A DNA stretch of 64,000 bases from contig CAZQWG010000005.1 in NCBI GenBank assembly GCA_964596985.1, forward strand, positions 62,001-126,000, given 5' to 3'. A program made the translations under genes and the position numbers. Origin of the DNA: GCA-020345945 sp964596985 (lineage in GTDB: Archaea; Thermoproteota; Bathyarchaeia; RBG-16-48-13; GCA-020345945). Positions 52,368-60,933 of the stretch are shown piece after piece (within the stretch, counting starts at the first letter, position 1; each line of letters starts with the position of its first letter). The notes below the pieces were generated by a model. It had not been told where the DNA came from. It did no database searches and was given only the letters and a program-made list of their open reading frames with translations.

Positions 52368-52697
52368 TTAGAGATCCCTGAACCTGCGAGGGACGATCGA
52401 AGGAGAGCCCATATCTGCTGGGATAAGAGCGATCCCGACTCCGTGACTTCTGCCCGTGAAGAGTTCTGGAAGTATAGCAAGCTTGGTTGGGTCGCGTTTG
52501 CTACACTCCCGGACGGGAAGCATGTTCAAGTCCTGTCCTTCGACCCTTCGCTTGAACGAATATCCTTCATCATGCCGATAGAGGGAGGATAGCAATCTTG
52601 AATATCCTGGAAGGCTCAGATCCAGACAGGCTGAGGGCAGACCCCTAGTTTTAGAGACGACTTTCGGTAAAGACGTAGATTGACATGTTTCTGCCAA
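52368..52697 (-). CDS. Small hypothetical protein or gene remnant
   Basis: The 109-residue frame has a protein-like second half, RVEGQDLNMLPVRE then KLAILPELFTGRSHGVG and IALIPADMGSPSI, with codon use like other genes of the window. The first 30 residues are less convincing. It lies 140 bases upstream of the AOR gene on the same strand. I recognise no family, and it might be the 3' end of a decayed longer gene. Confidence 0.35.
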   Translation of the reverse strand: MAETCQSTSLPKVVSKTRGLPSACLDLSLPGYSRLLSSLYRHDEGYSFKRRVEGQDLNMLPVRECSKRDPTKLAILPELFTGRSHGVGIALIPADMGSPSIVPRRFRDL

Positions 52698-52977
52698 TAG
52701 GATGACTGAAGCGATATTTCTCGAACTGGTAATCAGCCCTGTTTGACAGAGAACGCCTCTACAAGGCTTGAGGCATCATGGGAAATGGTCCCAGAAATAG
52801 CAGGGATTATTCAGACGGTTTTTCTTTGACAAGATTTTGTGTAGAGTAAACGAAAGGACGGCTTTTAATGTCTGCCTCGATTTCCGGTCATTTCTAGTTA
52901 TATCCGAACCGCGAGACGTTTCTGTTGGGCGCCGTAAATAGAGAGATGCTGCGCTTGCGAAGTGTGGGATGGAAAGT

Positions 52978-53859
52978 TCAGTGCTCGTCTTCTGCTTTGG
53001 GATAGTCTTCCTCTTCGAATTGGATGGTTGTGTGGTGTATGCCAAATTCCTCTTCTGACGTATTGATCAGAGTCTCTAACAATCTCCTTCTGTCTGTCCC
53101 TTTCTTTACGATCACGTGACAACTCATGACACATTTCATGGGAGTAATGCACCATACATGAAGATCGTGAATCCTCTTCACCCCCTCTAGTCCAGTCATC
53201 CGTTGCTGCAATGCGTCGATGTCGATGTGGGAAGGGACGCCTTCGAAGAGAACATTCAAAGACTCCTTGACGAGTCTTCCAGAACTGATTAAGATGAGGA
53301 CGCCAATCAGCATGCTGATCAAAGAATCTGCTTGGTACCATCCGGTGAAATACATGATAAGCCCTGCGGAGATGGCGCCGAGCGATCCCAAAGTGTCTGC
53401 GAGTACGTGAAGGAACACCCCCCTGACGTTCAGATTCTCCTCCTTTGATTTCGAAAGGGTAAACGCGGAGAATCCGTTGGCTAGGAGACCCAGGAAAGAG
53501 ATTCCGAGCATCTCCAGGCTCTTCACCTCTCCTGGCTGCACGAGACGTTGGAAGGCTTCGTAAAAGATGTACACCACAACCAACCACAAGAGAATCCCGT
53601 TCAATAGGCCTGCCAGGACCTCTGCTCTATAGTAGCCGTATGTTCTCCTAGAGGTTATAGGTCGCTGAGCTAGCCAAGCCGCTATGAGGGCAAATACGAG
53701 TGCAAAACTGTCGTTCAGCATATGTATCGAATCTGTGAGTAGGGCCAGGCTGTTTGTGACGTATCCCCCAACCAGTTCGATCAGGAAAAAGACTAGGGTA
53801 ATCCCGAGCGCGGTTCCAAGGTGTCTTATGCTCCTCTGCGTGTGGTCATGTTGATGCAT
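52978..53859 (-). CDS. Cation diffusion facilitator (CDF) metal exporter
   Basis: This membrane protein exports Zn2+ or related divalent cations in exchange for protons. The 293-residue product starts with His-rich MHQHDHTQ and has six membrane segments with the metal-site motifs LLTDSIHMLNDSF (segment 2) and VLADTLGSLGA (segment 5), then a cytoplasmic C-terminal domain with DLHVWCITP and a His-rich loop. It faces the ZIP gene at 53939 across an 80-bp divergent region, which suggests shared metal control of export and import. Confidence 0.9.
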   Translation of the reverse strand: MHQHDHTQRSIRHLGTALGITLVFFLIELVGGYVTNSLALLTDSIHMLNDSFALVFALIAAWLAQRPITSRRTYGYYRAEVLAGLLNGILLWLVVVYIFYEAFQRLVQPGEVKSLEMLGISFLGLLANGFSAFTLSKSKEENLNVRGVFLHVLADTLGSLGAISAGLIMYFTGWYQADSLISMLIGVLILISSGRLVKESLNVLFEGVPSHIDIDALQQRMTGLEGVKRIHDLHVWCITPMKCVMSCHVIVKKGTDRRRLLETLINTSEEEFGIHHTTIQFEEEDYPKAEDEH

Positions 53860-53938
53860 CGGAACCAGCCACGGGTAGGAACATTCATTAAGGGAGGTTT
53901 TTCATGTAATAAAAATATCGAGGGGTGACCTACTCGTT

Positions 53939-54694
53939 TTGCTCTACGCGATCCTGGCTGTCTCGGTTATCAGCCTTCTATCGCTGGTCGGAGTCTTCAC
54001 GCTATCTTTGAAAGAGAATACCCTCGACAGAATCCTGTTTTTTCTCCTCAGCTTTTCGGCAGGTTCAATCCTGGGCGCGGCTCTCTTTGACTTGTTGCCA
54101 GAAGCAATTGAATTGGTTGAAGAACCGGTAGTGTTCATCTACGTCACCTCAGGCTATGTCTCTTTCCTCTTCTTGGAACGGTACATCTACTGGTTCCACG
54201 GACATATACATGGACACGAATCTAAATCCGAATTGGATAGGAGGGTGTCCGTTAAGGAGTTTGTTTACCTGAACCTGGTCGGAGATGGGATACACAACTT
54301 CCTCGATGGGATAGCGATCGGTGCTAGTTTTCTCATAAGTAGTCCCGTTGGATTTGCAACCACTACAGCCGTGTTCGCTCACGAACTTCCTCAAGAGATA
54401 GGGGACTTCGGGGTATTGATCTATGGTGGGCTCACACGCGGGAAGGCGCTGTTCTTCAACTTCGTATCCGCGCTGACCGCCTTATTCGGAGTCCTAGTAT
54501 CCAACTTTTTCCTGCAAGACTTCACTGGCCCGTTGATAGCGCTCACCGCAGGGGGCTTTGTGTACCTTGCGGCATCCGAATTGATCCCAGAAATACGGAC
54601 GGAAGAGGATTTCGCAAAGTCGATAATGCAGCTCGCACTATTCGTCTTGGGAATAGTCTTCGTATTGAGCGTAGGTTTTCTCTTCCCTGAATAA
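53939..54694 (+). CDS. ZIP-family metal transporter
   Basis: ZIP proteins move Zn2+, Fe2+ or similar metals into the cytoplasm. The 251-residue product has about eight membrane segments. The metal-binding motifs NLVGDGIHNFLDGIAIG (segment 4) and AHELPQEIGDFGVLIYGG (segment 5) are intact, and the cytoplasmic loop after segment 3 contains the His cluster HGHIHGHESK. The TTG start at 53939 follows GAGGGGTGA. It is divergent from the CDF gene and convergent on nikR. Confidence 0.9.
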   Translation: MLYAILAVSVISLLSLVGVFTLSLKENTLDRILFFLLSFSAGSILGAALFDLLPEAIELVEEPVVFIYVTSGYVSFLFLERYIYWFHGHIHGHESKSELDRRVSVKEFVYLNLVGDGIHNFLDGIAIGASFLISSPVGFATTTAVFAHELPQEIGDFGVLIYGGLTRGKALFFNFVSALTALFGVLVSNFFLQDFTGPLIALTAGGFVYLAASELIPEIRTEEDFAKSIMQLALFVLGIVFVLSVGFLFPE

Positions 54695-54808
54695 TCACAA
54701 CCATTCTAGAAGTAGTAGTCCCTGAGATTCGTGTTGGATTGGTGTATGCTGGAACGCATTTCCGCACGTTGGGCTCGGTGGCGATTTTCCGCGAATTGTA
54801 GAGACAGC

Positions 54809-55213
54809 TTAGTCTCGGCGAAGGATTCTGATTATCCCAACCTTGACTTGTTGGACCTGCTCGTTGGCTTTCATGGCGTGGACTAGTTCCCTTATGTCGT
54901 GAGTGGACCCCCTGACGACCATGACTTCCAAGCAGTTCTTTTCGTCGACGTGCGTGTGAAGAAAAGTCAAGATTAATCCCTCGTGTCTGTGTTGAATGCT
55001 GAGCATCCTCCCGTCTTTTCCTGCTCGCCTATAGACTGTCGAGATCGTGGCAACAACTTCTCCTTCGATCTCGTCAAGGCTGCGGTATTCGGCTAAGAAG
55101 GACCTTATTGCCTGCCTTAACGCTTCAGATCGATTGGTAAAGCCTCTTTTCACAATCGATTCGTCCAAGTTCCCCAGCATTTCGTTCGGTATTGAAAGAC
55201 TGATTATCGTCAA
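54809..55213 (-). CDS. nikR: NikR-type nickel/metal-responsive repressor
   Basis: The 134-residue protein has a ribbon-helix-helix DNA-binding N-terminus (IISLSIPNEMLGNLDESIV then RSEALRQAIRSFL) and an ACT-like metal-binding C-terminus. The nickel ligands are kept: His in QHRHEG, His-x-His in LHTHVDEKNC and the Cys of that segment. The TTG start at 55213 lies near a minus-strand ATTTTTAAG box, so the mRNA may be nearly leaderless. The gene is divergent from a putative heavy-metal exporter, and an inverted repeat that fits a NikR-like operator lies between them. Confidence 0.85.
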   Translation of the reverse strand: MTIISLSIPNEMLGNLDESIVKRGFTNRSEALRQAIRSFLAEYRSLDEIEGEVVATISTVYRRAGKDGRMLSIQHRHEGLILTFLHTHVDEKNCLEVMVVRGSTHDIRELVHAMKANEQVQQVKVGIIRILRRD

Positions 55214-55257
55214 GGTTGCTCGCCTTATTAACGAGACTATATTCCCTTAAAAATATC

Positions 55258-55286
55258 TTATTAAGAATTCTATAAAAACTTAATAA
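55258..55286. promoter_or_regulatory. Inverted repeat, candidate NikR operator
   Basis: TTATTAAG (55258-55265) and CTTAATAA (55279-55286) are perfect inverted halves around a 13-bp spacer, a 29-bp site overall. Known NikR sites have two 6-bp halves separated by 16 bp (28 bp total). It sits just upstream of the nikR TATA region and beside a TTAATAATATAT sequence facing the exporter gene, so it could control both. Confidence 0.55.
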
Positions 55287-55435
55287 TATATTTGCCGTTT
55301 TGACTCTTATTGATCATGAGGTCTACCCTGCTCCTACGCTCACAGTCCAATATGCTTCTTTGGACTACGCAACAATCCGGAGGACGAGTATAGAATGTTC
55401 AGAATACGAAGTGTAGGAGGGGCTGCTCGTAGACT

Positions 55436-56266
55436 ATGATTGCTTCCATATTTCTCGAGGCATCCAAGCTCGTTCTATTGGTCACGATCCTGATGATCAT
55501 AGTAGAGTATCTAGAGCTGAAGTATCGAGATAGGATCAGAAAGAAGATAGTTGAAAGCCCTCTCAATCAGTATTTGATCGCGTCTGCTCTCGGCGCGGTG
55601 CCAGGATGCATCGATGCTTTCCTAGTAGTCTCGCTGTATAGCCATGGTTTAGTCAGCTTTGGTGCATTGGTCTCTGTCATGCTTTCTACGGCAGGAGACG
55701 AGGCATTCGTAATGCTCCCTCTTATTCCAAGAGAAACCCTTGTAATCTTGGCTGCTTGTTTCGTTGCGGGGGTTATTGGTGGTTATTTAGCTGACAAAGT
55801 CTTGGGAATAGCAAATATTCAGACCGTTGAGTCTTGTGAGATCGAATTTCATCCGGGAGAACCAGAACTCCATCATTTCCTTAAAGATCACGTTTACGAG
55901 CACATCTTGAAGAGACATGTACCTCGGTTATTCTTCTGGATTCTTTCCACTCTATTAGTGATTCATCTGACATTAGAACACTGGGATCTCGGTTCGTTGA
56001 TAGCTACCCTTCCACGTTTTTGGCTACTCATCATTGCGGCTTTAATAGGAATAATCCCTGAATCAGGACCGCACTTAATCTTCCTTTTTCTGTACATCGA
56101 AGGGTTGATTCCATTATCTGTCTTGTTTGTAAATACCCTGTCTCAAGACGGACATGGCTTGCTTCCACTGATCGCCCATTCGGTGAAGGATACTGTCTAC
56201 GTCCAGATTTTTACAACTTCATTCTCTTTGTTTGTCGGCCTAATTCTCTACTCTATGGGACTATGA
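55436..56266 (+). CDS. Putative heavy-metal exporter, ArsP_2/PF11449-like membrane protein
   Basis: The 276-residue product has about eight to ten hydrophobic segments. It has EYLELKYRDRI after segment 1, the conserved-looking ALGAVPGCIDAFLVVSLYSHG and LSTAGDEAFVML, and in the second half GIIPESGPHLIFLFLYIEG and NTLSQDGHGLLPL, with an internal pseudo-repeat. This fits the putative 10-TM heavy-metal exporter family. A His/Glu-rich central loop, EPELHHFLKDHVYEH, may bind metal. The gene is divergent from nikR. The transported metal is unknown. Confidence 0.65.
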   Translation: MIASIFLEASKLVLLVTILMIIVEYLELKYRDRIRKKIVESPLNQYLIASALGAVPGCIDAFLVVSLYSHGLVSFGALVSVMLSTAGDEAFVMLPLIPRETLVILAACFVAGVIGGYLADKVLGIANIQTVESCEIEFHPGEPELHHFLKDHVYEHILKRHVPRLFFWILSTLLVIHLTLEHWDLGSLIATLPRFWLLIIAALIGIIPESGPHLIFLFLYIEGLIPLSVLFVNTLSQDGHGLLPLIAHSVKDTVYVQIFTTSFSLFVGLILYSMGL

Positions 56267-56346
56267 TCTAGGTCTACTTCTTTGCGAAATCGATAGGTTC
56301 TTAGACTTCCCTATCGTTACGGTTGTATGCGAAGGTGAGATTCGGC

Positions 56347-57543
56347 GTGTCTTCAGTTGAGGTTTTAGAAAATATCTTCTGGGTTGGGGCTGTCGACTGG
56401 GATATTAGACATTTTCACGGTTTTACATACTCGACTCATCGGGGAACCACATACAACTCATATCTGGTCGTCGATGAGAAGACGGCGTTGATCGATAGCG
56501 TCTATGGCCCGTTCTCCGGGGAGATGATAGAAAGGATCAGAGAGATTACTGATCCCTCTAAGATTGACTATATTGTAGCCAATCACGTTGAAACAGACCA
56601 TTCCGGCGCTATTTCCGAGATCTTGAAGCTAGCCCCTCATGCGAGGGTTGTTGGCACGGCCCGCTGTAAAGAGGGTGTGCAGAAACACTATTTTGGAGAC
56701 TGGGATTTCCAAGTTGTCAAGACTGGGAACGAAATATCGCTGGGAAAGAGAACTCTAAGTTTCATTGAGGCTCCTATGCTCCATTGGCCGGATAGTATGT
56801 TCACCTATATAGAGAAAGATGCTCTTCTTCTACCGAATGATGCGTTTGGACAGCATTTGGCGACCTCGAAACGATTCGACGATGAAGTCGATGAGAAAAC
56901 CTTGATGGACGAGGCGGCCAAGTACTACGCCAACATTCTTTGGCCACTGAGCAAACTCGTGATCAAGAAGATAGAGGAAGTCCAGAGGCTGGGGCTGAAG
57001 ATCGATATGATAGCGCCAAGCCACGGAGTCATATGGCGCGCCGATCCAGCAAAGATTGTCGAGGCTTATCTTGCTTGGGCAAAGGGAGAAGCGGAAAAGC
57101 GGATTCTTGTTGTGTACGATACAATGTGGGGGAGTACGGAGAAAATGGCCAGAGCCATAATCGATGGTATCAACAGCGAAGGCATAGAGACAATGCTTCT
57201 TAGGCTCCCGTTCTCGGATCGGGGTGACATCCTGAAGGAGCTAATCGAATCCAGAGGGATTCTCGTCGGCTCCTCGACTATCAACAACAGCGTCATACCC
57301 ACCTTGGCACCATTATTGGAAGAATTAGAGGGGCTGAAACCGGTTAACAAGATTGCCGCAGCCTTCGGCTCATACGGCTGGGGAGGCGGAGCCGTCAAGG
57401 CGATCGAAGAGAAGTTCGAAAAGGCAGGTATGACGATAGTTCAACCAGCGCTCACCATCAAATGGGTCCCTAACAAGGAAGAACTCCAAAAATGCAGGGA
57501 ATTCGGAAGGGAATTTGCAGAGAAGGTGATTGAGACAAGCTAA
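56347..57543 (+). CDS. fprA: A-type flavoprotein (flavodiiron protein), FprA-like
   Basis: This enzyme reduces O2 to water (or NO to N2O) without releasing superoxide; in methanogens the electron donor is F420H2. The protein (398 residues) has a beta-lactamase-like diiron domain with all ligands: NHVETDHSG, the His in MLHWPDS, the Asp in LPNDAFGQH and the His in APSHGVIW. A flavodoxin domain follows with VVYDTMWGSTEKMA. GTG at 56347 is preferred, seven bases behind AGGTGA; TTG at 56323 is in frame. It lies next to superoxide reductase (convergent), giving an oxygen-defence group. Confidence 0.92.
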   Translation: MSSVEVLENIFWVGAVDWDIRHFHGFTYSTHRGTTYNSYLVVDEKTALIDSVYGPFSGEMIERIREITDPSKIDYIVANHVETDHSGAISEILKLAPHARVVGTARCKEGVQKHYFGDWDFQVVKTGNEISLGKRTLSFIEAPMLHWPDSMFTYIEKDALLLPNDAFGQHLATSKRFDDEVDEKTLMDEAAKYYANILWPLSKLVIKKIEEVQRLGLKIDMIAPSHGVIWRADPAKIVEAYLAWAKGEAEKRILVVYDTMWGSTEKMARAIIDGINSEGIETMLLRLPFSDRGDILKELIESRGILVGSSTINNSVIPTLAPLLEELEGLKPVNKIAAAFGSYGWGGGAVKAIEEKFEKAGMTIVQPALTIKWVPNKEELQKCREFGREFAEKVIETS

Positions 57544-57607
57544 AAAAAGAGAGTGGTCAGCATGCGGCTCCACTTGCTGAACTATCAAAGGTATGCATCA
57601 GAGTATC

Positions 57608-57991
57608 TCATTGTACTGTGATTTTCTTCTCTTTTCCTTCCCACAAGCCGTGTAGGTTGCAGAATATTCTTGCCTTCAGGGTGGCGCTTTCGTTCAAGGT
57701 TACTTCTAGAGTGGCGGCATAGCCGTCGCTTAGCTCGGGAGCAAAATCGATCCTAGATACTTGTCGATCTCCAGCGTAGAGCTCTATCCACCCAATCCAG
57801 TGTCCCAGTATGTTCGGATGTTCAACCCCATCGATCCCACCGACTTTAAGCTTCACTGTGAACGGTTCTTTGGCTTTCGTACTGCCAGGGGCTTCTATTA
57901 TGGGGACATGTTTCTTAGCCATGTCTGTCAAGTTGTTCCAGTCTTCGGGCTTGTTCAGTTCAGTCAAGTAGAAATCTTTTCCGGTGCTCAT
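57608..57991 (-). CDS. Superoxide reductase (neelaredoxin type)
   Basis: This single-iron enzyme reduces superoxide to peroxide without making O2. The 127-residue protein has the whole Fe(His)4Cys site: His28 (KKHVP), His58 (EHPN), His64 (GHWIGWIELY), Cys111 and His114 (CNLHG). The glutamate normally found two residues before the first His (Glu14 of the Pyrococcus enzyme) is replaced by lysine, as in some other active archaeal members. It has no desulforedoxin domain. It converges on fprA and is divergent in role but close in place to the rubrerythrin-like gene. Confidence 0.92.
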   Translation of the reverse strand: MSTGKDFYLTELNKPEDWNNLTDMAKKHVPIIEAPGSTKAKEPFTVKLKVGGIDGVEHPNILGHWIGWIELYAGDRQVSRIDFAPELSDGYAATLEVTLNESATLKARIFCNLHGLWEGKEKKITVQ

Positions 57992-58085
57992 TCTCTGATC
58001 ATCTTCACATTCACTCTTTCAAGCCTCTCAGATAAGGGTTCTTTTTCGCGGTCTTTCGCCTCATCTGTTCTATAACCTTCTTAGG

Positions 58086-58256
58086 TTAGATCGATCGTTT
58101 CTCCTTTGATCTTTTTTCGAGGCTCATCCACCATTCAGGTACTCTCATGTCCTCAACTGCATCCCATGGATCAGACGGCTTTATATCCAAAACTGGTGTG
58201 CCATCGAAGGCGTCAAGACCGCAAACGGTGAGGACATGGCCTCTGACCTCGAGGAG
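58086..58256 (-). pseudogene. Remnant of a TrmO (TsaA/YaeB) tRNA methyltransferase gene
   Basis: On the minus strand, 56 codons without a start run from 58256 to a TAA at 58086-58088. They encode LLEVRGHVLTVCGLDAFDG followed by TPVLDIKPSDPWD and VPEWW. GLDAFDGTPVLDIKP is the C-terminal signature of the TrmO family, which methylates the threonylcarbamoyl-adenosine at tRNA position 37. The frame upstream is closed by TAG at 58257-58259 and another TAG shortly after, and the following bases belong to other sequence, so the N-terminal two-thirds are missing. It is a decayed fragment. Confidence 0.8.
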
Positions 58257-58324
58257 CTAGCTAGGCTACTCTCCTAATCTGGTTCTTTCTAGCAACAGAG
58301 CTTTTTCTTGTTTGAGGTTCAGAG

Positions 58325-58903
58325 TCAGCCGCCTTCAAAGATCGGTTTCTGCCATTCGTCCCACCAGCTCTGCTTATCCGTTAGATAATCGTAGGCTTCT
58401 TGAAGTAGAATGTAGTGTTGGTTTTCTTGTTTCATGATAAAACGTAGTGCTTCCCTTCCTTGAGGGGCTTCGAGCTCCTCTAACGCCTCTTTGTACATGT
58501 CGTAGAAATATTTCTCGGTCTTCATTCCGACCTCGAGGACGCCCAGATCTGCCTCCACGTTGCTACCCGCCTTCTTGACAATATCTGAAGGACTCTGCCA
58601 GTCATACTTGACGCCTGCTTTTTGCATCTCTTTCTCGGACGCGAACGGGTCTGAGAGGCTGATTTCGATCTTCTCTTTGAGAGCCGTCTGGTGGTCGATC
58701 CACCCCTTTCCTTCTTCTAATGAAGCTATCTCCACCAGCAGGAGTCTGAGATGTTTTATCTCTTCTTCCCCCAGGTAGGTGAACATCTCCTTCCCTTTTG
58801 GGTCGCGAGTTATTTGCATGGCTTGCTGGAAGAACTGGTAGCCTAGGCGCTCGTTCTCGGCAGCCGTTCTTAAAATGAGTAAGGGGTTATCTGAGCCATT
58901 CAT
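58325..58903 (-). CDS. Rubrerythrin/ferritin-like diiron protein
   Basis: This four-helix diiron protein likely acts as a peroxidase in an anaerobe. The 192-residue product has the paired helices with metal-binding Glu and His: AAENERLGYQFF, GEEEIKHLRLLL, EVGMKTEKYFYDMY and KQENQHYILLQEAY. A linker of 30-40 residues separates the two halves. The C-terminal rubredoxin domain of classic rubrerythrins is missing. ATG at 58903 behind AGTGGGCG is preferred; a longer frame begins at 58939. It belongs with fprA and superoxide reductase in the oxygen-defence group. Confidence 0.85.
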   Translation of the reverse strand: MNGSDNPLLILRTAAENERLGYQFFQQAMQITRDPKGKEMFTYLGEEEIKHLRLLLVEIASLEEGKGWIDHQTALKEKIEISLSDPFASEKEMQKAGVKYDWQSPSDIVKKAGSNVEADLGVLEVGMKTEKYFYDMYKEALEELEAPQGREALRFIMKQENQHYILLQEAYDYLTDKQSWWDEWQKPIFEGG

Positions 58904-59040
58904 CTTCTTACGCCCACTTCTCCTCTTATGGGGGATCAAGTCGTGGTTGTGACGGATTACTTTCTTATGTCTTTTGTCAGGAAATCGACGGCGGAAGCGG
59001 ATGCTATCTCGTTTGGGGAATAGTATACGTCCTCAATATT

Positions 59041-59502
59041 CTATTTGAATCTGACTTTGAGTGTGTTGCTTCTGTACTCATTGTCCTCGTCGTCTATCAG
59101 GATGAGGGTGATCTCCCAGTCGCCGAAGATATTCAGCCAGGTAGGTATCTGCCCGGGGATAGTCCTAGTGATAAAGGCTTCCCTAGTCTCTCCTGGTTCA
59201 AGAGAGAGGTCGACGTCAAATTCTTCGGTAGTAAAGTCTCCCCCAAGCCAAGCGAGGTTACTGTGTTTAATACGTACTTTGCCGCTGTAGATGTCTATCC
59301 ACTCGTTACCTTTGTTCGATACCCGTATAGTAAAGTTGAATGAGTCCCCCGCAGAGTATACCTCTTTGTCAAGAGACATGCTTACTTCAAGGACTCTTGA
59401 CGGGCTGGCTGATGACGCTGCGACTGTATGGCAAGCCAGAATCATCAGCAAACCGAATACGACAAGCCATCCCTTCTCTGGCTGCAGATAGATTCTGGAC
59501 AT
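59041..59502 (-). CDS. Secreted Ig-like domain protein
   Basis: The 153-residue product has a hydrophobic signal segment at about 11-31 (GWLVVFGLLMILACHTVAA) and then a single beta-sandwich of about 110 residues with VSMSLDKEVYSAGDSFNF, VSNKGNEWIDIYSG and FGDWEITLILIDDE. These resemble archaeal extracellular Ig-like/CARDB units. No anchor follows, so it may be released or bound through the signal segment. It lies 35 bases downstream of the MFS gene on the same strand. Confidence 0.65.
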   Translation of the reverse strand: MSRIYLQPEKGWLVVFGLLMILACHTVAASSASPSRVLEVSMSLDKEVYSAGDSFNFTIRVSNKGNEWIDIYSGKVRIKHSNLAWLGGDFTTEEFDVDLSLEPGETREAFITRTIPGQIPTWLNIFGDWEITLILIDDEDNEYRSNTLKVRFK

Positions 59503-59536
59503 CTGCGTTTCCTAAACGAGTATTGCTTCAGGAAGA

Positions 59537-60781
59537 TCATTTATTCTTTTGGTGAGTCGAGAACCGTTTAGTTTCCTCTCTGAGCTTTCCATATGCCACG
59601 CCGCTTACTGCCCTTCCTGCCGCCGCGACTAAGAAACCGATGGATAGTGCTCTGGTCTGCTCAAACCCGAGAATAAGCAACTCGTTCACGAGATACCCGC
59701 CTGCAAGCGACCCTAGGAATGTCGCCATACCGTTAACCGTGCTGGAGAAGGCGAGAGAAGTCCCTATTGAACCTGATTCGCTGTGCTCAAGTATATAGGC
59801 TTGGGTTATGCTGTCCGCCATTATGAATAGTCCTATGAAGATACTTGAAACCATCAGGTGCCAGAACTCGGTGGCAAACGCGTAGCATAGGGGAACGAGA
59901 GCTATCCCGATCTTCCCTAAGAGGATGATCGGTTTCTTACCGCGCTTATCGGCCAATCGGCCGAAGTAGGGGCGAGTCGCCGACGAGACAACGGTTTGTA
60001 CAGTGGACAACAACGCGATAAGAAACATGTTGCTCTTGGTGATGAGCACCTTCGTGATAGGAAAAAGAGGCCAAGCAAAGGACACGAAGAACCCGTGAAA
60101 GAAGTTGATCAGATACAAGATCCTTAGATTTGAATTCTGCAGGATCCTCCCTAGATTGCCGAGGGAAGCCTTGGCTGGCCTACTGAGAGTGGTCTTCTCG
60201 CGCATTATTATGGACCAGAGAAGGAAAGAAGAACCGGCACGAAATAGGGCTGCTACAACAATGGGAAGAAAGTACATCACCTTCAGGCTATCCCCTGCCC
60301 GGGACATCAGGTATCCGGAAAGTAGCGTGGCTGGGATAGTCCCTGCCGTCCAAATCGAATGGTATTCGGTGACCGCCTGGCTCCGCTTCGATCTCGGTAC
60401 AAGAGCGTCGTTCACAGCTAGGGCTGCAGGTATGGTCATTGACATGATGAGCCCTTGAACAAACGTGACGACGATTATCTGTTGAGGGCTTGAAACGAAC
60501 AACAAAGGTAACCAAAGGAGACCACCGACGACACTACCGAGAAAGAGGAAGAGAGCAGGTCTCCTGATTCGATCCATCGCCATCCCCCAGACCAGCTGCA
60601 TAGTGCCGCCCGACAGATTCTGCAGCGACTGAAACCACCCCATCTCAGCAGGATTCGCACCTAATTGAACCGCATAGACGCCGACGTAAGGTGACATCAT
60701 GGCATCTCCGAAGGTGGTGAGACCGCAACGGACAAGGAACGCCTTACGATCGGGCTTACGCTGGTCTAGACTTCCACTCAT
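59537..60781 (-). CDS. MFS transporter
   Basis: The 414-residue product has 12 predicted membrane segments and MFS features: GLTTFGDAMMSPYVGVYAVQLG in segment 1, GMAMDRIRRPALF in the first cytoplasmic loop and the repeated loop RPYFGRLADKRGKKP in the second half. The substrate is unknown. ATG at 60781 stands behind TAGGGAA. It is followed by the secreted protein gene, and the sugar isomerase-like gene lies 150 bases upstream on the same strand, so a sugar-related role is conceivable. Confidence 0.85.
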   Translation of the reverse strand: MSGSLDQRKPDRKAFLVRCGLTTFGDAMMSPYVGVYAVQLGANPAEMGWFQSLQNLSGGTMQLVWGMAMDRIRRPALFLFLGSVVGGLLWLPLLFVSSPQQIIVVTFVQGLIMSMTIPAALAVNDALVPRSKRSQAVTEYHSIWTAGTIPATLLSGYLMSRAGDSLKVMYFLPIVVAALFRAGSSFLLWSIIMREKTTLSRPAKASLGNLGRILQNSNLRILYLINFFHGFFVSFAWPLFPITKVLITKSNMFLIALLSTVQTVVSSATRPYFGRLADKRGKKPIILLGKIGIALVPLCYAFATEFWHLMVSSIFIGLFIMADSITQAYILEHSESGSIGTSLAFSSTVNGMATFLGSLAGGYLVNELLILGFEQTRALSIGFLVAAAGRAVSGVAYGKLREETKRFSTHQKNK

Positions 60782-60933
60782 CGTTCCCTACCCTTTCTCA
60801 AACTATAGCTACTTACTCCCTTCTCGTGGGTCAAATGACTTTCCTAAACAGATCGACCCGTTCAGATTCCACCCAAGTATCTGAAACGATTCTTTGAACA
60901 AAGTTTTGCCCTCTGCGGGTAGTAGAAATCGGA

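Noticed and set aside
58235..58276. Plus-strand mini-frame MASDLEELARLLS with a good upstream TATA-like TTTATAT
   Set aside because: The opposite strand reads as the TrmO C-terminus across the same bases, which explains the sequence better.
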